In this document: positions 1-9,729 of the stretch, piece after piece | Layout of the letters: each line of letters starts with the position of its first letter | Position numbering within the stretch: the first letter of the stretch is position 1 | DNA from: Deinandra increscens subsp. villosa | Taxonomy: Eukaryota > Streptophyta > Magnoliopsida > Asterales > Asteraceae | Length of the DNA: 64,000 nt | Direction of reading: 5' to 3' | NCBI GenBank assembly: GCA_039602395.1 | Contig: JBCNJP010000010.1 | Span: 32,513,828 to 32,577,827, forward strand | Made by a program: the position numbers and the translations under genes | Notes under the pieces: model-generated | What the model was told of the DNA's origin: nothing | The model's database searches: none | Seen by the model: only the letters and a program-made list of their open reading frames with translations

Positions 1-175
1 TTCTCGTATTTGATTCTCTGCTTATTCACTGTACTCAAACATTTACGTGATCAATAAATTGGTAGCGTGTGTTATCGCTACTCGGGGTTTTTATGCCGGC
101 GGTGCCTTAGAGACATCTAAGGGCTAAGGGATTTTCCCTGGTAAAATTCTCGGTGTTTCTACTTGCATTTAAGGT
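1..175 (+). repeat. Partial LTR, 3' end (Gypsy-like)
   Basis: The first ~175 bases resemble the downstream end of a Ty3/gypsy LTR. A segment with GGGATTTTCCCTGG followed by a T-rich tail has the same layout as the end of the Gypsy2 LTR at 25805-25857 (GGATTTTCCCTCG, then a T-rich tail). The left part lies outside the window and the exact right border is not clear. No coding sequence is visible. Confidence 0.4.
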
Positions 176-905
176 TTCATTTGTGTTATTAAATTTTATA
201 ATCGATTTCGCAATTATACCTACATTTTAACCCAGGATTTTGGTTGTCGTCCCTGGAATTCAGTTGTTGTCCCAGGATTTTTACAAACCGTTTTCGTATC
301 TTAATCCTAGGCACCAAACCTCACAATCTAATTTGGTTCAAATATTGCTAAATCAACTTAAGTAACTTTTAGCCAAAACAAATACATAAAAAAAAATATT
401 GTTGAGACTGTAATTTGCTAAAATTCAAAAACATTACAATGATCAATTAATCGAGTTTACGTAATATCATTCCAGTACAGTCAGCTCTATGGTAAACGTT
501 GTCACATGTATCTACGGGTGGCAATACATTATTGTTGTCAGGAAAAACTACCGTACTAAATTCTTCATTGGCATCGTCTTCATAATAATCTCTTTAACTT
601 CTGGGAGGTGTCATAAAGACAATATACAGTTTTTTATCTAGATGGTTATCGAGATAGTTAATTATGTTTAGCCGGTTATGATTTGATTTAATTAGATAAA
701 CTAGCTCGCTAGCTAATTAAATATTTTATTCAATTGTAGTTCTGTTCTGCGACCGGATCACAAGACACTCCTCCATCTACATCAACAGCGTCCGGGCTAA
801 ACGTAAGGGTAACTATATATTTTACACAATTGTACATGCACTTCAATTCCCCTATAACTAATTGTTATATGATCATTTAATTAAATGTTGATCATGCTGT
901 CTTTA
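176..905. other. AT-rich noncoding stretch, possible exon remnant on minus strand
   Basis: This is mostly AT-rich sequence without a recognisable gene. On the minus strand, about 590 down to 440, there is an open stretch of roughly 49 codons rich in Asp, Glu and Asn (including YYEDDANEEF) that ends in a stop. It resembles the acidic C-terminal tails of plant CACTA-encoded proteins, but it is too short and isolated to assign. Three small pieces, TTGTCGTCCC, TTGTTGTCCC and similar, recur near 240-280. Confidence 0.25.
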
Positions 906-1009
906 GGGGAAAAAGAGACAAAGAAGTACTGAAGCAACTACAGCTAGGGCATCAGAGCAGGAAGTGGTATATATAATTAAGGATTAGACAAATCGCTTTG
1001 ACGTTATTG

Positions 1010-1043
<34 letters not shown>

Positions 1044-1299
1044 ACTAATCAGTTAATTACATGGTGTCAATTTAGGAAAACAATAAGAGACGTGCAAAAT
1101 CAGTAAAACCTGCAGCTCGTAAAGTACCTGCTAAGAAGAGTGATTAGTTGGAAAAACCAAATAATTATGATACCATTGCAGCTGCTATCGATCAGCCAGT
1201 AATCCCAGAGGTATATATATTACTATACACCATAATTTTTTTATTCTATTTTTGACTTTAATTAATTAATTGTTAATATATATATGCTATAATTATTAT

Positions 1300-1377
<78 letters not shown>

Positions 1378-1628
1378 GTCACTTCTGATCAGGAATGCCA
1401 AACTGCGACGTTACACATGGAGGGGAATCCACTGAACGTTGTGGGAATGGCTAAATTATTACCAAAAGAAAAAGATGAGAGGATTCATGGAAGTCCATTA
1501 CCAACTGATCGGAAAAAGACGTCGAAAGTGTACTTAACATCAAACCAGCTTAGTCAAGATCTGATAAACATATAACTTAGTACACGGATCCAGCAGAAGC
1601 AGCTGATGAGCACGGACAAGAAATTATA
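906..1628 (+). pseudogene. Decayed multi-exon CACTA-associated gene (copy A)
   Basis: Three exon-like blocks with splice-like borders are visible: about 906-967 (after TTTAG, before GTATAT), 1076-1211 and 1393-1628 (after GATCAG). The second block is Lys/Arg-rich (AKSVKPAARKVPAKK), suggesting a nuclear localisation signal, and contains one in-frame TAG. The third block encodes TATLHMEGNPLNVVGMAKLL and then jumps directly to KKTSKVYLTSNQLSQDL. Compared with copy B (38795-40432), the middle of this domain (PVCRRVIVYRVKKGATF and following) is deleted and the C-terminus is frameshifted. The domain is of the type found in plant transposon-linked ORFs, but I cannot name its function. It lies just inside the subterminal repeats, as copy B does. 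Confidence 0.5.
1288..1377. repeat. (ATA)n/(ATT)n palindromic microsatellite in an intron
   Basis: A trinucleotide array switches from ATA units to ATT units in its middle, making a nearly perfect long hairpin. It lies directly before the acceptor of the third exon-like block of the CACTA A gene. Copy B has a much shorter version at 38763-38783. Confidence 0.85.
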
Positions 1629-1789
1629 ATTAATTATTATATAATTTAATTAAACATTGATTAGTGTATGTTATTTTTTTGAACAACATTTGATTAGTGT
1701 ATGTACAATCATATTTAATTATAATATGATTTTAAGGTTTCTCTATATTAATTAATATGTAGTATAATTAATTGTAATTAAGAAAATAT

Positions 1790-2967
1790 ATGTGACCATA
1801 TATATAATACCAAAGACCACACTTTTTATATTTTAACGTGGCCGTTGCCACTCCTTGGCCACGCGTATTGGGACAAAATATCTGATTTCAACTACCCTTT
1901 GGTCACTATTTTTCCAAATATATGTGGCTAAAACACAAATATACGTGATCATATAATACCAAAGGCCACGCTTTTTATAATTTAACGTGGCCGTTGCCAC
2001 CATTTCGACACGCGTATTGGGACAAATTATTTGATTTCAACTACCATTTGGCCACGTTTTTTTAACATATGTGGCTAAAACACAAATATACATGACCTAA
2101 GGCCATGCTATTTATATTTTAACGTTGCCGTTGCCACCCTTTGGCCACGCATATTGGGACAAAAATTATAATTTCAGCAACCTATTTGGCCACGTTTTTT
2201 TAAACATGTGTGGCTAAAACACAAATATACGTGACCATATAATACCAAAGGCCACACTTTTGATACTTTAACGTGGCCGTTGCCACCCTTTGGCCACGCG
2301 TATTGGGACAAAATGTATGATTTCAGCAACCCTTTGGCCACGTATTTTTATAATGTATGTGGCTATCTTTACAAAATTCATACCAATCTATTGAATTGTT
2401 TGAATTTTGATGTAAAAGATTAATAGACGGTGTTAACCATTTGGATAATATATCCACATCTTGATTGAAATGAATTCCTAATAATCCAACGAACAAAGTA
2501 AATAGAATTAATATAAGTATTGGGAATAACATCGTATTATCCGATTCATAAGGATATAAAGAAGTCTTGGTATTGCCAAAATTAGGAATAGAAAGAAAGG
2601 GTTGGATCAGATTTCTTACATTCTCATCTTTATATACTTTATTTTTTTTGAAAACGACGTTCATTCTTCTTCATTTTTAATAAAGTATGTGACCATATAA
2701 TACCAAAGGTCACGTTAAACAAACACATGTGGCCGTTGGGACCCTTTGACCACGCTTTCCGGAAGAATTGTTTGATTACAACAACATATTATTGGTACAC
2801 TTTAGCCACGCTTCTAGGTGGCTTCAGCCACTGATATTGTAACGTGGCCGTAGGATACATAAGGTGACGGGACCTTTGGTGTCGATTGAAATGGAAGAAA
2901 AAAAACGTGACCAAACACCTTTGGTCACGGTTTTTTTCCGTGGCCAAAGGTGAATTTTAACGTAGTG
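1790..2967. repeat. CACTA subterminal repeats (element A)
   Basis: There are roughly seven degenerate units of about 135-150 bp. Each contains GTGGCCGTTGCCACC, TTTGGCCACGCGTATTGGGAC and ACACAAATATACGTGACCAT. The same units recur at 40570-41575 and, inverted, at 47918-49025. In the CACTA superfamily such subterminal repeats serve as transposase binding sites. One unit is split by a plastid insertion at 2363-2687. Confidence 0.85.
2363..2687 (-). pseudogene. ndhF: Plastid ndhF fragment (nuclear plastid DNA)
   Basis: The minus strand encodes about 100 residues with the signature of the chloroplast NADH dehydrogenase-like complex subunit Ndh[13 protein letters not shown], then a hydrophobic stretch ending [11 protein letters not shown], then [20 protein letters not shown] and SIDWYEF. 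NdhF is normally about 740 residues long and is encoded in the plastid, where it forms a proton-pumping membrane subunit. Here only a middle slice is present. At its C-terminal side the reading frame runs straight into the CACTA subterminal repeat after WYEFCKD, so the edges are insertion junctions. The fragment replaces the part of a repeat unit between GTGGCTA and TGACCATATAATACC. It is a nuclear insertion of plastid DNA and not a functional gene. The slice itself shows no stop, so it may be fairly young. Confidence 0.85.
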
Positions 2968-4759
2968 TGATTTATGGTCCGCTAATTGAAAACTCTTTTT
3001 TGTAGGCATGTTTGTTATATGATTCAATTTTGTTGGCTTTAAATCAGGTAATTGTTTGTCTGGTAATTGAGCATCAATTTAAATTGACTGATCTTGAACA
3101 TCAATTTAAATTGACTGATCTATGAAAAATATGTTTTAATATGTTTTTAAGTTGCATCTGGATATGCCGAATTCCAAAATATACATGTATTATGGATTTA
3201 TGGTCATATTTTTTATAGACAATAAGTTTTTCATTTGAATAATACTCTTCACAACCACACACAAACAAGAGTTAAGTATTGAACAACGATAAATGGTTTA
3301 AATGACATTTACAGAAGAAATAAATGGCAGTGGCAGCCACAAACCTCTTACACAAGAAGTAAATGATGATGACGATGATAGTGAGAAAAACAGTAGTGGA
3401 TAGTGGGAAGGATCAGATCTTAATGAACATCAAAGGTTTGGATTTAAAAAGTATAGATCATTCAAGTTTTAGTTTCTATGGTATTTATTAAAGATAACTT
3501 TTTTTTTCAGAAGTGAACTGATAGTAGATTGGTATGCAATTGAGTTCACAGGATTCTGGAGGGTATTTTAGATAAAAGGATTCTGATATGGTCTATGGTT
3601 TGGATGGCTAAATCCCCAAAGCAGGCTCTCAAGTTCCATGGTGTCCTTATTGACAAGTAAATATCTGATTACTGCTCTAAGCTCTCTGGTATATAATACT
3701 TAAGTTCTTCTTATGGGATGATGAGAAGAAGCTCCTCTTTGAGTACTGTAAATGTTTCATCTTTTTTGCCTTTTTGTTTTGGTTAGATCAAATAAACACA
3801 CAACTATTGAACAATGATAACAAAAGTTCGACTATATTAGCTACAACATATTTTTATCAAGCTATTGTTGACCCATTAGCATACACCATATTTTCTTGTT
3901 GTTTGTTTTATCCATGGTATGTACGATCGTTATATAACCACATGACCTTCTATTCCTCTCTTTCCCATTATATACAGTTAGCATCTTCAAACACTGCATT
4001 TAGTTTCCAAACAAAAAGATTTTACAATGTTAAATTCTCAATTTGGTTGTTTAACAGAAAGTTGTTATAGGATAATTAATTGGTTGTAGACTTTTCTGAT
4101 GAGTTTCTGATATCAATTTTATTGTAGGTTACACAGTTACAATTTAAGGTTTACTTTCACTGATATTGAAGGTTCTTAATTCTTGGAACTAGGATTTTCT
4201 TGATGTCATTCTTACATGTTTTTATACATTTTAATTGATGTGATTATTCATGATGGTTGTTTTTAAGGTGGATTCTGCTTATTATACTGCTGCTATTGCC
4301 TTCGATTTTGACTTATTTGTAGTAGTTGTAAGGATAATTGATTTTATATTCATATGTTCTTTTTAAACTACTTTCGCCTCCGTGTTTGTTTTAAATTGAT
4401 TAATGTGTTTGGTGCTTAATATGAGTTATAAAATAACCCTTTTCAAAGCCTATCATTTTTTTCTATTGAATGTTGTATTCTTTTTTATGGAGTATGGAGG
4501 TTATATATATGGACCCAAGTGATAATGATTTTCAATGCATAAATTTAACATCAGTAAATTAGCTGCTATTATTGTTTGTTTTTTTGGTAATCTAATATCG
4601 TGAGCATAACAATAACCATAAGCCCATCCCATATGAACAATTCCTGTCCCAATCCATTCTTCATCCGAATTAGTATCCAGAATAAGCACATCACTCCTAA
4701 AAACCATCAAACCAAGACAACCCTTCCAAATAATCATCCACTGCTCACCAACCTAATTA
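2968..4759. other. Unassigned AT-rich sequence between CACTA A and Copia1
   Basis: I see no recognisable gene here. A 27-bp tandem duplication at about 3071-3120 contains the 14-bp perfect palindrome TCAATTTAAATTGA twice (3074-3087 and 3101-3114). Short open stretches look exon-like, such as one encoding AKSPKQALKFHGVLIDK near 3605-3656 and a minus-strand stretch at 4501-4737 encoding LDTNSDEEWIGTGIVHMGW. They could be remains of a host gene or captured fragments. I cannot identify either. Confidence 0.3.
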
Positions 4760-5001
4760 TGTTGGCTCAGCTCTCACAGCCAACATTTAGATAAGCAAAG
4801 TCAACATATAGATCAGAAAGTTAACATTGTTAGTCGATATATATTTTAGATATATATTCGATATATATATTATTGTATTAGGAGATTGTATATTGATTTA
4901 GGAGATTATATCTTGATTATATTTACTGTTTTAGTCTTGTACTCTTGTATTATAAATATTTGTACGATGAATAAGAGAAGCATCGATTCAGTACTCTTAC
5001 A
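4760..5001 (+). repeat. Copia1 5' LTR
   Basis: The repeat starts TGTTGGCTCAG and ends CTCTTACA, directly before the primer binding site, giving a 242-bp LTR with TG...CA ends. It contains TATA-like runs (TCGATATATATT) and TTGTACTCTTGTATTATAAATA, a typical copia promoter and transcription-start arrangement. No second copy is present for comparison. Confidence 0.7.
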
Positions 5002-5013
5002 TGGTATTAAGCA
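5002..5013 (+). other. Primer binding site of Copia1
   Basis: TGGTATTAAGCA lies immediately after the LTR. It is a two-base variant of TGGTATCAGAGC, the usual complement of initiator tRNA-Met in plant copia elements. Confidence 0.7.
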
Positions 5014-5115
5014 GACCCTAGCCCTAGCCGCCACCAGCCTTGACTTCGGTCCCTGGTCTGCCGCTAGCGCCCCTCCTCACCGGATTTTTTTTCCGATCCT
5101 CCCTTCCTGTTTGTC

Positions 5116-5766
5116 TTGCCAATCATGGAAGATGACAAAGCCTCCCCCAGCAAGTCACCCACCAGCCTTCATCCAGCATATACTGTTACAAATCTCCACC
5201 AGAAACTCTGCACACTCGATAGAGTTAAACTCTCATACTCCCACTGGGTCAGCCTCTTTATGGTGCAGGCTCGGGCTCACCGAGTCGTCTCTCACATTGA
5301 CGGGACTGATCCCCCTGCCAAGGACTCTACGGAGTATACTACTTGGCTTGAGATCGATTCCCTGGTCCTTTAGTGGATACACGGTTCAATGTCCGATGAA
5401 CTATTGACTCGTTTTATTGCTCGGGAGTCAACCGCTTATGAGGCTTGGAATCGTGTTAAAAACCTCTTCCTCAACAACAAAGATTCTTGGGCTGCTGCTC
5501 TTGAGGAAGAATTCACCAATCTTCGTCTCACTGCGTGTTCATCCCTTGAAGCCTATTGTCAAAAGCTCAAGGAACTTGCAGATCAAATGTCTGGTGTTGA
5601 TCACCCAGTCAATGAGAAGCGACTGGTCCTTACTCTTGTTCGCGGCCTCCCTACAGAGTATGACACTGTTGACTCTTACATCACCCAGAGTTTTCCCACA
5701 TGGGAAACTGCATGTAACATGCTTCGTCAGGAACATCAACGCCAATCTGCTCGGGAATCATTTTAG
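5116..5766 (+). pseudogene. gag: Copia1 gag (broken)
   Basis: This region encodes the copia gag polyprotein, which forms the virus-like particle in the cytoplasm. The first part runs 5116-5373 and stops at TAG; the frame then shifts and continues through 5389-5766. Recognisable gag features of the UBN2/retrotran-gag family are AYEAWNRVKNLFLNNK, LEAYCQKLKELADQM and LVLTLVRGLPTEYDTV. After 5766 a Pro/Ser/Gln-rich tail continues with further stops to about 6115. I cannot see an intact zinc knuckle in the tail. The start was chosen at ATGGAAGATGAC because the N-terminal SPTSLHPAYTVTNLHQKL stretch is typical of the family. Confidence 0.8.
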
Positions 5767-6156
5767 GCGCCTCTCGCTGCCACTATAGACCGTGACCCCC
5801 CTCCTACCGCCTCTTGGGATGACAACAGCCAGCTTCCTGCTGCCTGGTCAAATGCTCTTCAGCGTCGGGCACCTAATTCTGGTCGCCGCCCAATTCGTGG
5901 CCAACAACAATAGCAGCCGCCTTCCACTAGTCGTAGTGGCTCTTCTAATCCCAGCCGCACACCCAATTCTGCTCCTTGGGTTCCTCAGATTCCGTATCAG
6001 TCGTATTGGGCTCCCCCTTGGGCCACCCCGCCCCCTTGCCCATACCCAACCCAGGCCGGTTGGGCTCAGCCCCTTCCGCAGCCCAGTAGCCGCCCATCTA
6101 GGTCCACACCTTAGGCTACTCAAGCTCCCCAGGTTCACCTTTCTGATATTAATCCA

Positions 6157-6651
6157 ATGGATCCTAATGAGCTTGGCTATGCATTTGAAACCATGACAGT
6201 CCAACCTGATGCAGACCCACAGTGGATTGTGGATTCTAGAACCTCCTGTCATCTCACTGCCGACCCAGGTATGGTTACTATTTCTCCTAGTGCTACATCC
6301 ATTAAGACCATATTCGTTGGAAATGGAAACTCGCTGCCAATTGAAGGATCCGGCAATGCCGTTTTCCCAACCCCAACCAAAAACCTTCACCTACACAATT
6401 TATTATACACATCAACCATTATCAAAAACCTAATTTCGGTGCGTCAATTCACTACCGATAACTCTGTATCTGTTCAATTTGACCCCTTTGGTTTTTCTGT
6501 TAAGGATTTGAAGACTGGGATCCTCCTGAGCAGGCATGATAGTACTGGTCATCTTTATCCATTCACCGCCACCTCCAAAGAGTCTTCTCAAGTTTACCTT
6601 GCCACCACTTCCACCATTCCTTGGCATGATCGTCTTGGACACCCGGGATGA
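6157..6651 (+). pseudogene. pol: Copia1 protease and pre-integrase domain (broken)
   Basis: This stretch covers the aspartic protease and the GAG-pre-integrase domain of copia pol. The protease active-site region reads WIVDSRTSCHLT; the family has D-S-G, so the Gly after the catalytic Asp is replaced by Arg, which should inactivate it. The segment LHNLLYTSTIIKNLISVRQ and the terminal WHDRLGHPG are typical of the pre-integrase region, whose HH-CC zinc motif continues out of frame in 6652-6800. The copia protease normally cleaves the polyprotein inside the particle. A stop and frameshift follow at 6651. Confidence 0.8.
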
Positions 6652-7811
6652 CATGTTTTGGATCATCTTAGTTCTTTTGAATTATTTCTCGTACTAAACT
6701 TTGTCCTTCTTTTAATTGCAATTCGTGTCAATTTTCAAAACATAAACGTTTACCATTCAATGATTCTACTTCATTTACTATTTTACCCTTTGATATTGTT
6801 CATTGTGATTTGTGGACTTCCCCTTTAATTAGTAATAGTGGCTATAAATATTATATGGTGCTTATTGATGACTTTACTAATTACACCTGGATTTACCCTT
6901 TAAAATACAAATCTGAAACTATTTCCAAATTCAAAAAATTTCACGCCTTTGTCCACACCCAATTCAATCGCCCAATCAAAACTTTCCAATGCGACATGGG
7001 TGGAGAATTCGACAACAAGCAATTCAAACACTTTGCTCAAACCACCGGTCTTCAGTTCCGTTTCGCTTGTCCTCACACCTCCCAACAAAACGGTAAGGCT
7101 TAACGCATGATTCGCCGTCTTAATGAAGTTCTGCTTTGTCTGCTCACTCATGCCTTTGTTCCTCCATCTTATTGGGTTGAGGCCCTTCATGTCTCCGTTT
7201 ACCTCCATAACATACTTCCCACCAAAGCATTTCGTAACACCACCCCCACTGCCGCCCTCTACCTTCGCCACCCCACCTATGACCATCTTCGTGTCTTCGG
7301 ATGCACATTCTACCCTAATCAAAGCGCCACTCGACCTCATAAACTCGCCCTTCGTTCCACCCGTTGTGTCTTCTTAAGATACCCCGCCAACTATCGGGGC
7401 TATCGATGCCTTGACCTGTCCACCGACAAGGTCATTCTCTCTCGTCATTTCACATTCGACGAGACTTCCTTCCCATTTCGTTCCACCTCATCTTCCGCAC
7501 CACATGACTACTCCTTCCTCGACTCCGACATATCTCCTTTGTTCTTTCCGCCGCCTCCCACGGACGCACCGGACCCTCCCTCACCAACCCCACCCACATC
7601 GCCAACATCTCCGCCAAAAACTACTATACCCCTACCCACTCACACACCATCCAAGCAAACCTACGTTCGCCGTAACAAACGAACCCAACCCCTGACCGCT
7701 CAACCACCTACACCTCCCCACACCTCTCCGTACCCTCACACATCCCTGCCCCCCCCCATCCAACGTCCCCACAGCCACCTACACCGCCCCCTACATACAC
7801 ATCTACTCATC
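6652..7811 (+). pseudogene. pol: Copia1 integrase (broken, catalytic Glu is a stop)
   Basis: This is the integrase core that inserts retrotransposon DNA into the host chromosome. After a frameshifted zinc-binding part (6652-6800), the core includes HCDLWTSP with the first catalytic Asp at about 6807, YYMVLIDDFTNYTWIYPL, and QCDMGGEFDNKQF with the second Asp. The third catalytic residue should be Glu in NGKAERMIRR; here that codon (7101-7103) is TAA, and the same frame resumes immediately. The domain continues with LPPSYWVEAL-like sequence and the HLRVFGCTFYPN motif typical of copia integrases. From about 7540 to 7811 the frame is a Pro/Thr/His-rich linker towards reverse transcriptase. Confidence 0.85.
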
Positions 7812-7814
7812 CCA

Positions 7815-9367
7815 TGACTACCCGCCTACGTGACGGGACACTTAAATTTGTCAAACCATTGAATCTACACACTGCCACAATTTCTCCAATCCCAAAAACC
7901 TATACAGCTGCCTTTAATGATCCTCATTAGCGTCAGGCAATGACTGACGAATATCGTGCCTTAGTGGATAATGACACTTGGGAGTTAGTACCCGAACCTT
8001 CACAGTCCCATGTTATTAATTGCATTTGGTTATTTAAGCATAAATTTAATGCAAATGGGACTCTTTAGCGTTACAAGGCACGACTTGTTGTCAATGGCAA
8101 ACACTAACAGGTTGGTGTTGACTGTGATGAGACCTTTATTCCAGTTGTCAAACCAACCACAATTCGTACAATATTAAGCATTGCTGTCTCTAACGCATGG
8201 CCCATTCATCAATTGGACGTGAAATATGCGTTCCTTCATCGCGACTTAAATGAGACAGTGTACATGCCCCAACCCCCTGGTTTTGTTGATCGTGCTAACC
8301 CTTCTTATGTGTGCAGATTGAAAAAGTCACTATATGGTCTTAAGCAGGCACCCATGGCCTGGTTTCATCGGTTTGCCACCTTCATCACATCGCGTGGATT
8401 TCGCAGCATAACGAGTGATCCATCACTATTTTTTTACAACCGTGGCAAAGATTTGGCCTACTTACTATTGTACGTCGATGACATCCTATTAACGGCCTCC
8501 AACACTGTCCTTCTCAACCATATTGATACCACTTTGTCTAATGAGTTCGCAATGACTGACCTTGGGAAACTTCATAATTTTTTGGGCATCCAAGTCACGC
8601 ATCAGCCCAATGGTCTTTTCTTATTCCATGAAACATATGCCATGGAGATTCTTGCCCGTGCCAAAATGGAGAATTGCAAGCCTTGCAACACCCCTTGTGA
8701 CACATTTTCAAAGTTGAGTGCCACGACAGGGGAATTATTATCGGAAGGCTCATTATACAGGAGCTTAGCGGGAGCTCTTCAGTGTCTCACCTTCACTCGT
8801 CCTGATATTGCTTATGCTGTCCAGCAGGTCTGCCTCTTTATGCATGCTCCTCGTGAACCACATTTTAGCTATCTTAAACGCATCTTGCGTTACTTGCGGA
8901 GGACTCTTTCTCATGGCCTGCCTATTACACCCTCTAAGTCAGTCAAACTCACGGCATATTCTGATGCTGACGAGGGGGGTTTCCCGATTTCTAGACGTTC
9001 TACATCCGGCTATTGCGTTTTTCTTGGTGATAATCTCGTATCCTGGTCATCCAAACGCCAAAGCACGGTCTCTCGTTCCAGTGCTGAGGCTGAATATAGA
9101 GGTATTGCCAATGCTACTGCAGAAACAACTTGGCTTCGAAATCTTCTCACTAAATTGCATCTTCACATACGTGATGCAAGTATCATTTTCTGTGACAATG
9201 TCTCCGCTGTCTATCTCTCCGGCAATCCAGTTCAACAATAGCGTACTAAACACGTGGGATCGACATACATTTTGTACGAGAGAAAGTCAGACTTGGTGTC
9301 GTTCGTGTCCTACATATCTGTTGGTCCGGAAACAACAACTGTTCACGATATCTTTGTCACAAACAAG
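7815..9367 (+). pseudogene. pol: Copia1 reverse transcriptase and RNase H (broken, 3' truncated)
   Basis: Reverse transcriptase copies the RNA into DNA and RNase H removes the RNA strand. The N-terminal part (RLRDGTLKFVK to about 8210) has stops at 7928-7930, 8066-8068 and 8105-8107. The longest open part (8213-9241, 342 codons) has DVKYAFLHRDL with the first metal-binding Asp, SLYGLKQAPMAWF, and the catalytic YVDD at residues 87-90 of that stretch. RNase H follows with AYSDADEGG, RRSTSGYCVFLG, SSAEAEYRGIA and FCDNVSAVYLS. In this lineage the motif is usually DADWAG, so Trp-Ala is changed. A TAG at 9239-9241 replaces Gln, then a frameshift breaks IDIHFVREKV. The gene is cut at about 9367, at a DIFTK-like motif, by the inserted LTR. 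Confidence 0.85.
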
Positions 9368-9714
9368 TGCGGAAACCTTGTTTGTGAATGATTCGAACTA
9401 GAAGATGATGAAATAGACTTGATATGAGATGAAGACAAAGCAAAATAATCAAATCTTGAATGAAAACCAATCAATCTTCCATTAAAAGTGTGTTTGCGAT
9501 CGGAAATACAATGAAGAACACCAAAATCATAAATGGAAGCCTAGCTACAATCATAAACGAAAGGGTATTTATACTACCCATACACAAAACCTAGCTAGAA
9601 TCATAAACCAAAGAAGCAAAACCAGCCCAAGAAGCGCAAATCGTAAACACATTAAGCCCACACAACGGAAGCCCACATATCTAATGTTCATGCCTCACCA
9701 TGTATAGCCCAACA
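9368..9714 (-). repeat. Minus-strand LTR inserted into Copia1
   Basis: On the minus strand the repeat starts TGTTGGGCTATACATGG at 9714 and ends GGTTTCCGCA at 9368, about 347 bp with TG...CA ends. A TATA box (TATAAATA) lies at 9566-9573 on the minus strand. It sits directly after a purine-rich tract and the minus-strand ORF 9730-11989, so it is the 3' LTR of that element. The left junction interrupts the Copia1 RNase H tail; the flanking five bases are ACAAG, but the partner duplication is not visible. Confidence 0.65.
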
Positions 9715-9728
9715 ATCTTCCCCAAGGC
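9715..9728 (-). other. Polypurine tract
   Basis: On the minus strand, GCCTTGGGGAAGAT directly precedes the LTR start TGTTGG. A purine-rich tract in this position primes plus-strand DNA synthesis in LTR retrotransposons. Confidence 0.55.
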
Positions 9729-9729
9729 A

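Larger units (their letters stand above)
906..2967. mobile_element. CACTA element A, one end (truncated)
   Basis: This is one end of a CACTA (En/Spm-type) DNA transposon. The right terminus reads TTTTAACGTAGTG and finishes at 2967, a one-base variant of the inverse of CACTACGTCAAAA, which starts element C at 47918. Subterminal repeats fill 1790-2967 and a decayed gene lies at 906-1628. The repeats here are the reverse complement of those at the left end of element C, so A is oriented opposite to C. The other terminus is not in the window, so the left limit is the first exon I can support. The bases after the terminus are TGA. Confidence 0.7.
4760..9367 (+). mobile_element. Copia1: Ty1/copia retrotransposon, 3' end lost
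   Basis: The element has a 5' LTR (4760-5001), a tRNA-Met-type primer binding site, then gag, protease, integrase, reverse transcriptase and RNase H in the copia order. It is decayed by stops and at least two frameshifts. It is interrupted at 9367, within the RNase H tail, by a minus-strand LTR. No 3' LTR is present in the window. Several stops replace codons usually read as Gln or Trp in relatives, consistent with C-to-T or G-to-A decay. Confidence 0.85.

Noticed and set aside
1270..1575. Open frame starting with long Asn and Tyr runs
   Set aside because: The runs are the translated AAT/ATT microsatellite, which lies in an intron before the real exon (1393 on).
2323..2664. A functional nuclear ndhF-like gene
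   Set aside because: Only about 100 of roughly 740 residues are present, and both edges run into CACTA repeats.
4501..5407. Host gene exons near 4501-4737 and a gag start at 4886
   Set aside because: The minus-strand 4501-4737 frame cannot be identified, and 4886-5407 starts inside the LTR in a different frame from gag.
7107..7817. Long Pro/Thr/His-rich tail as a separate protein
   Set aside because: It is in frame with the Copia1 integrase and is the linker before reverse transcriptase; the ATG at 7107 only follows the stop at the catalytic Glu.
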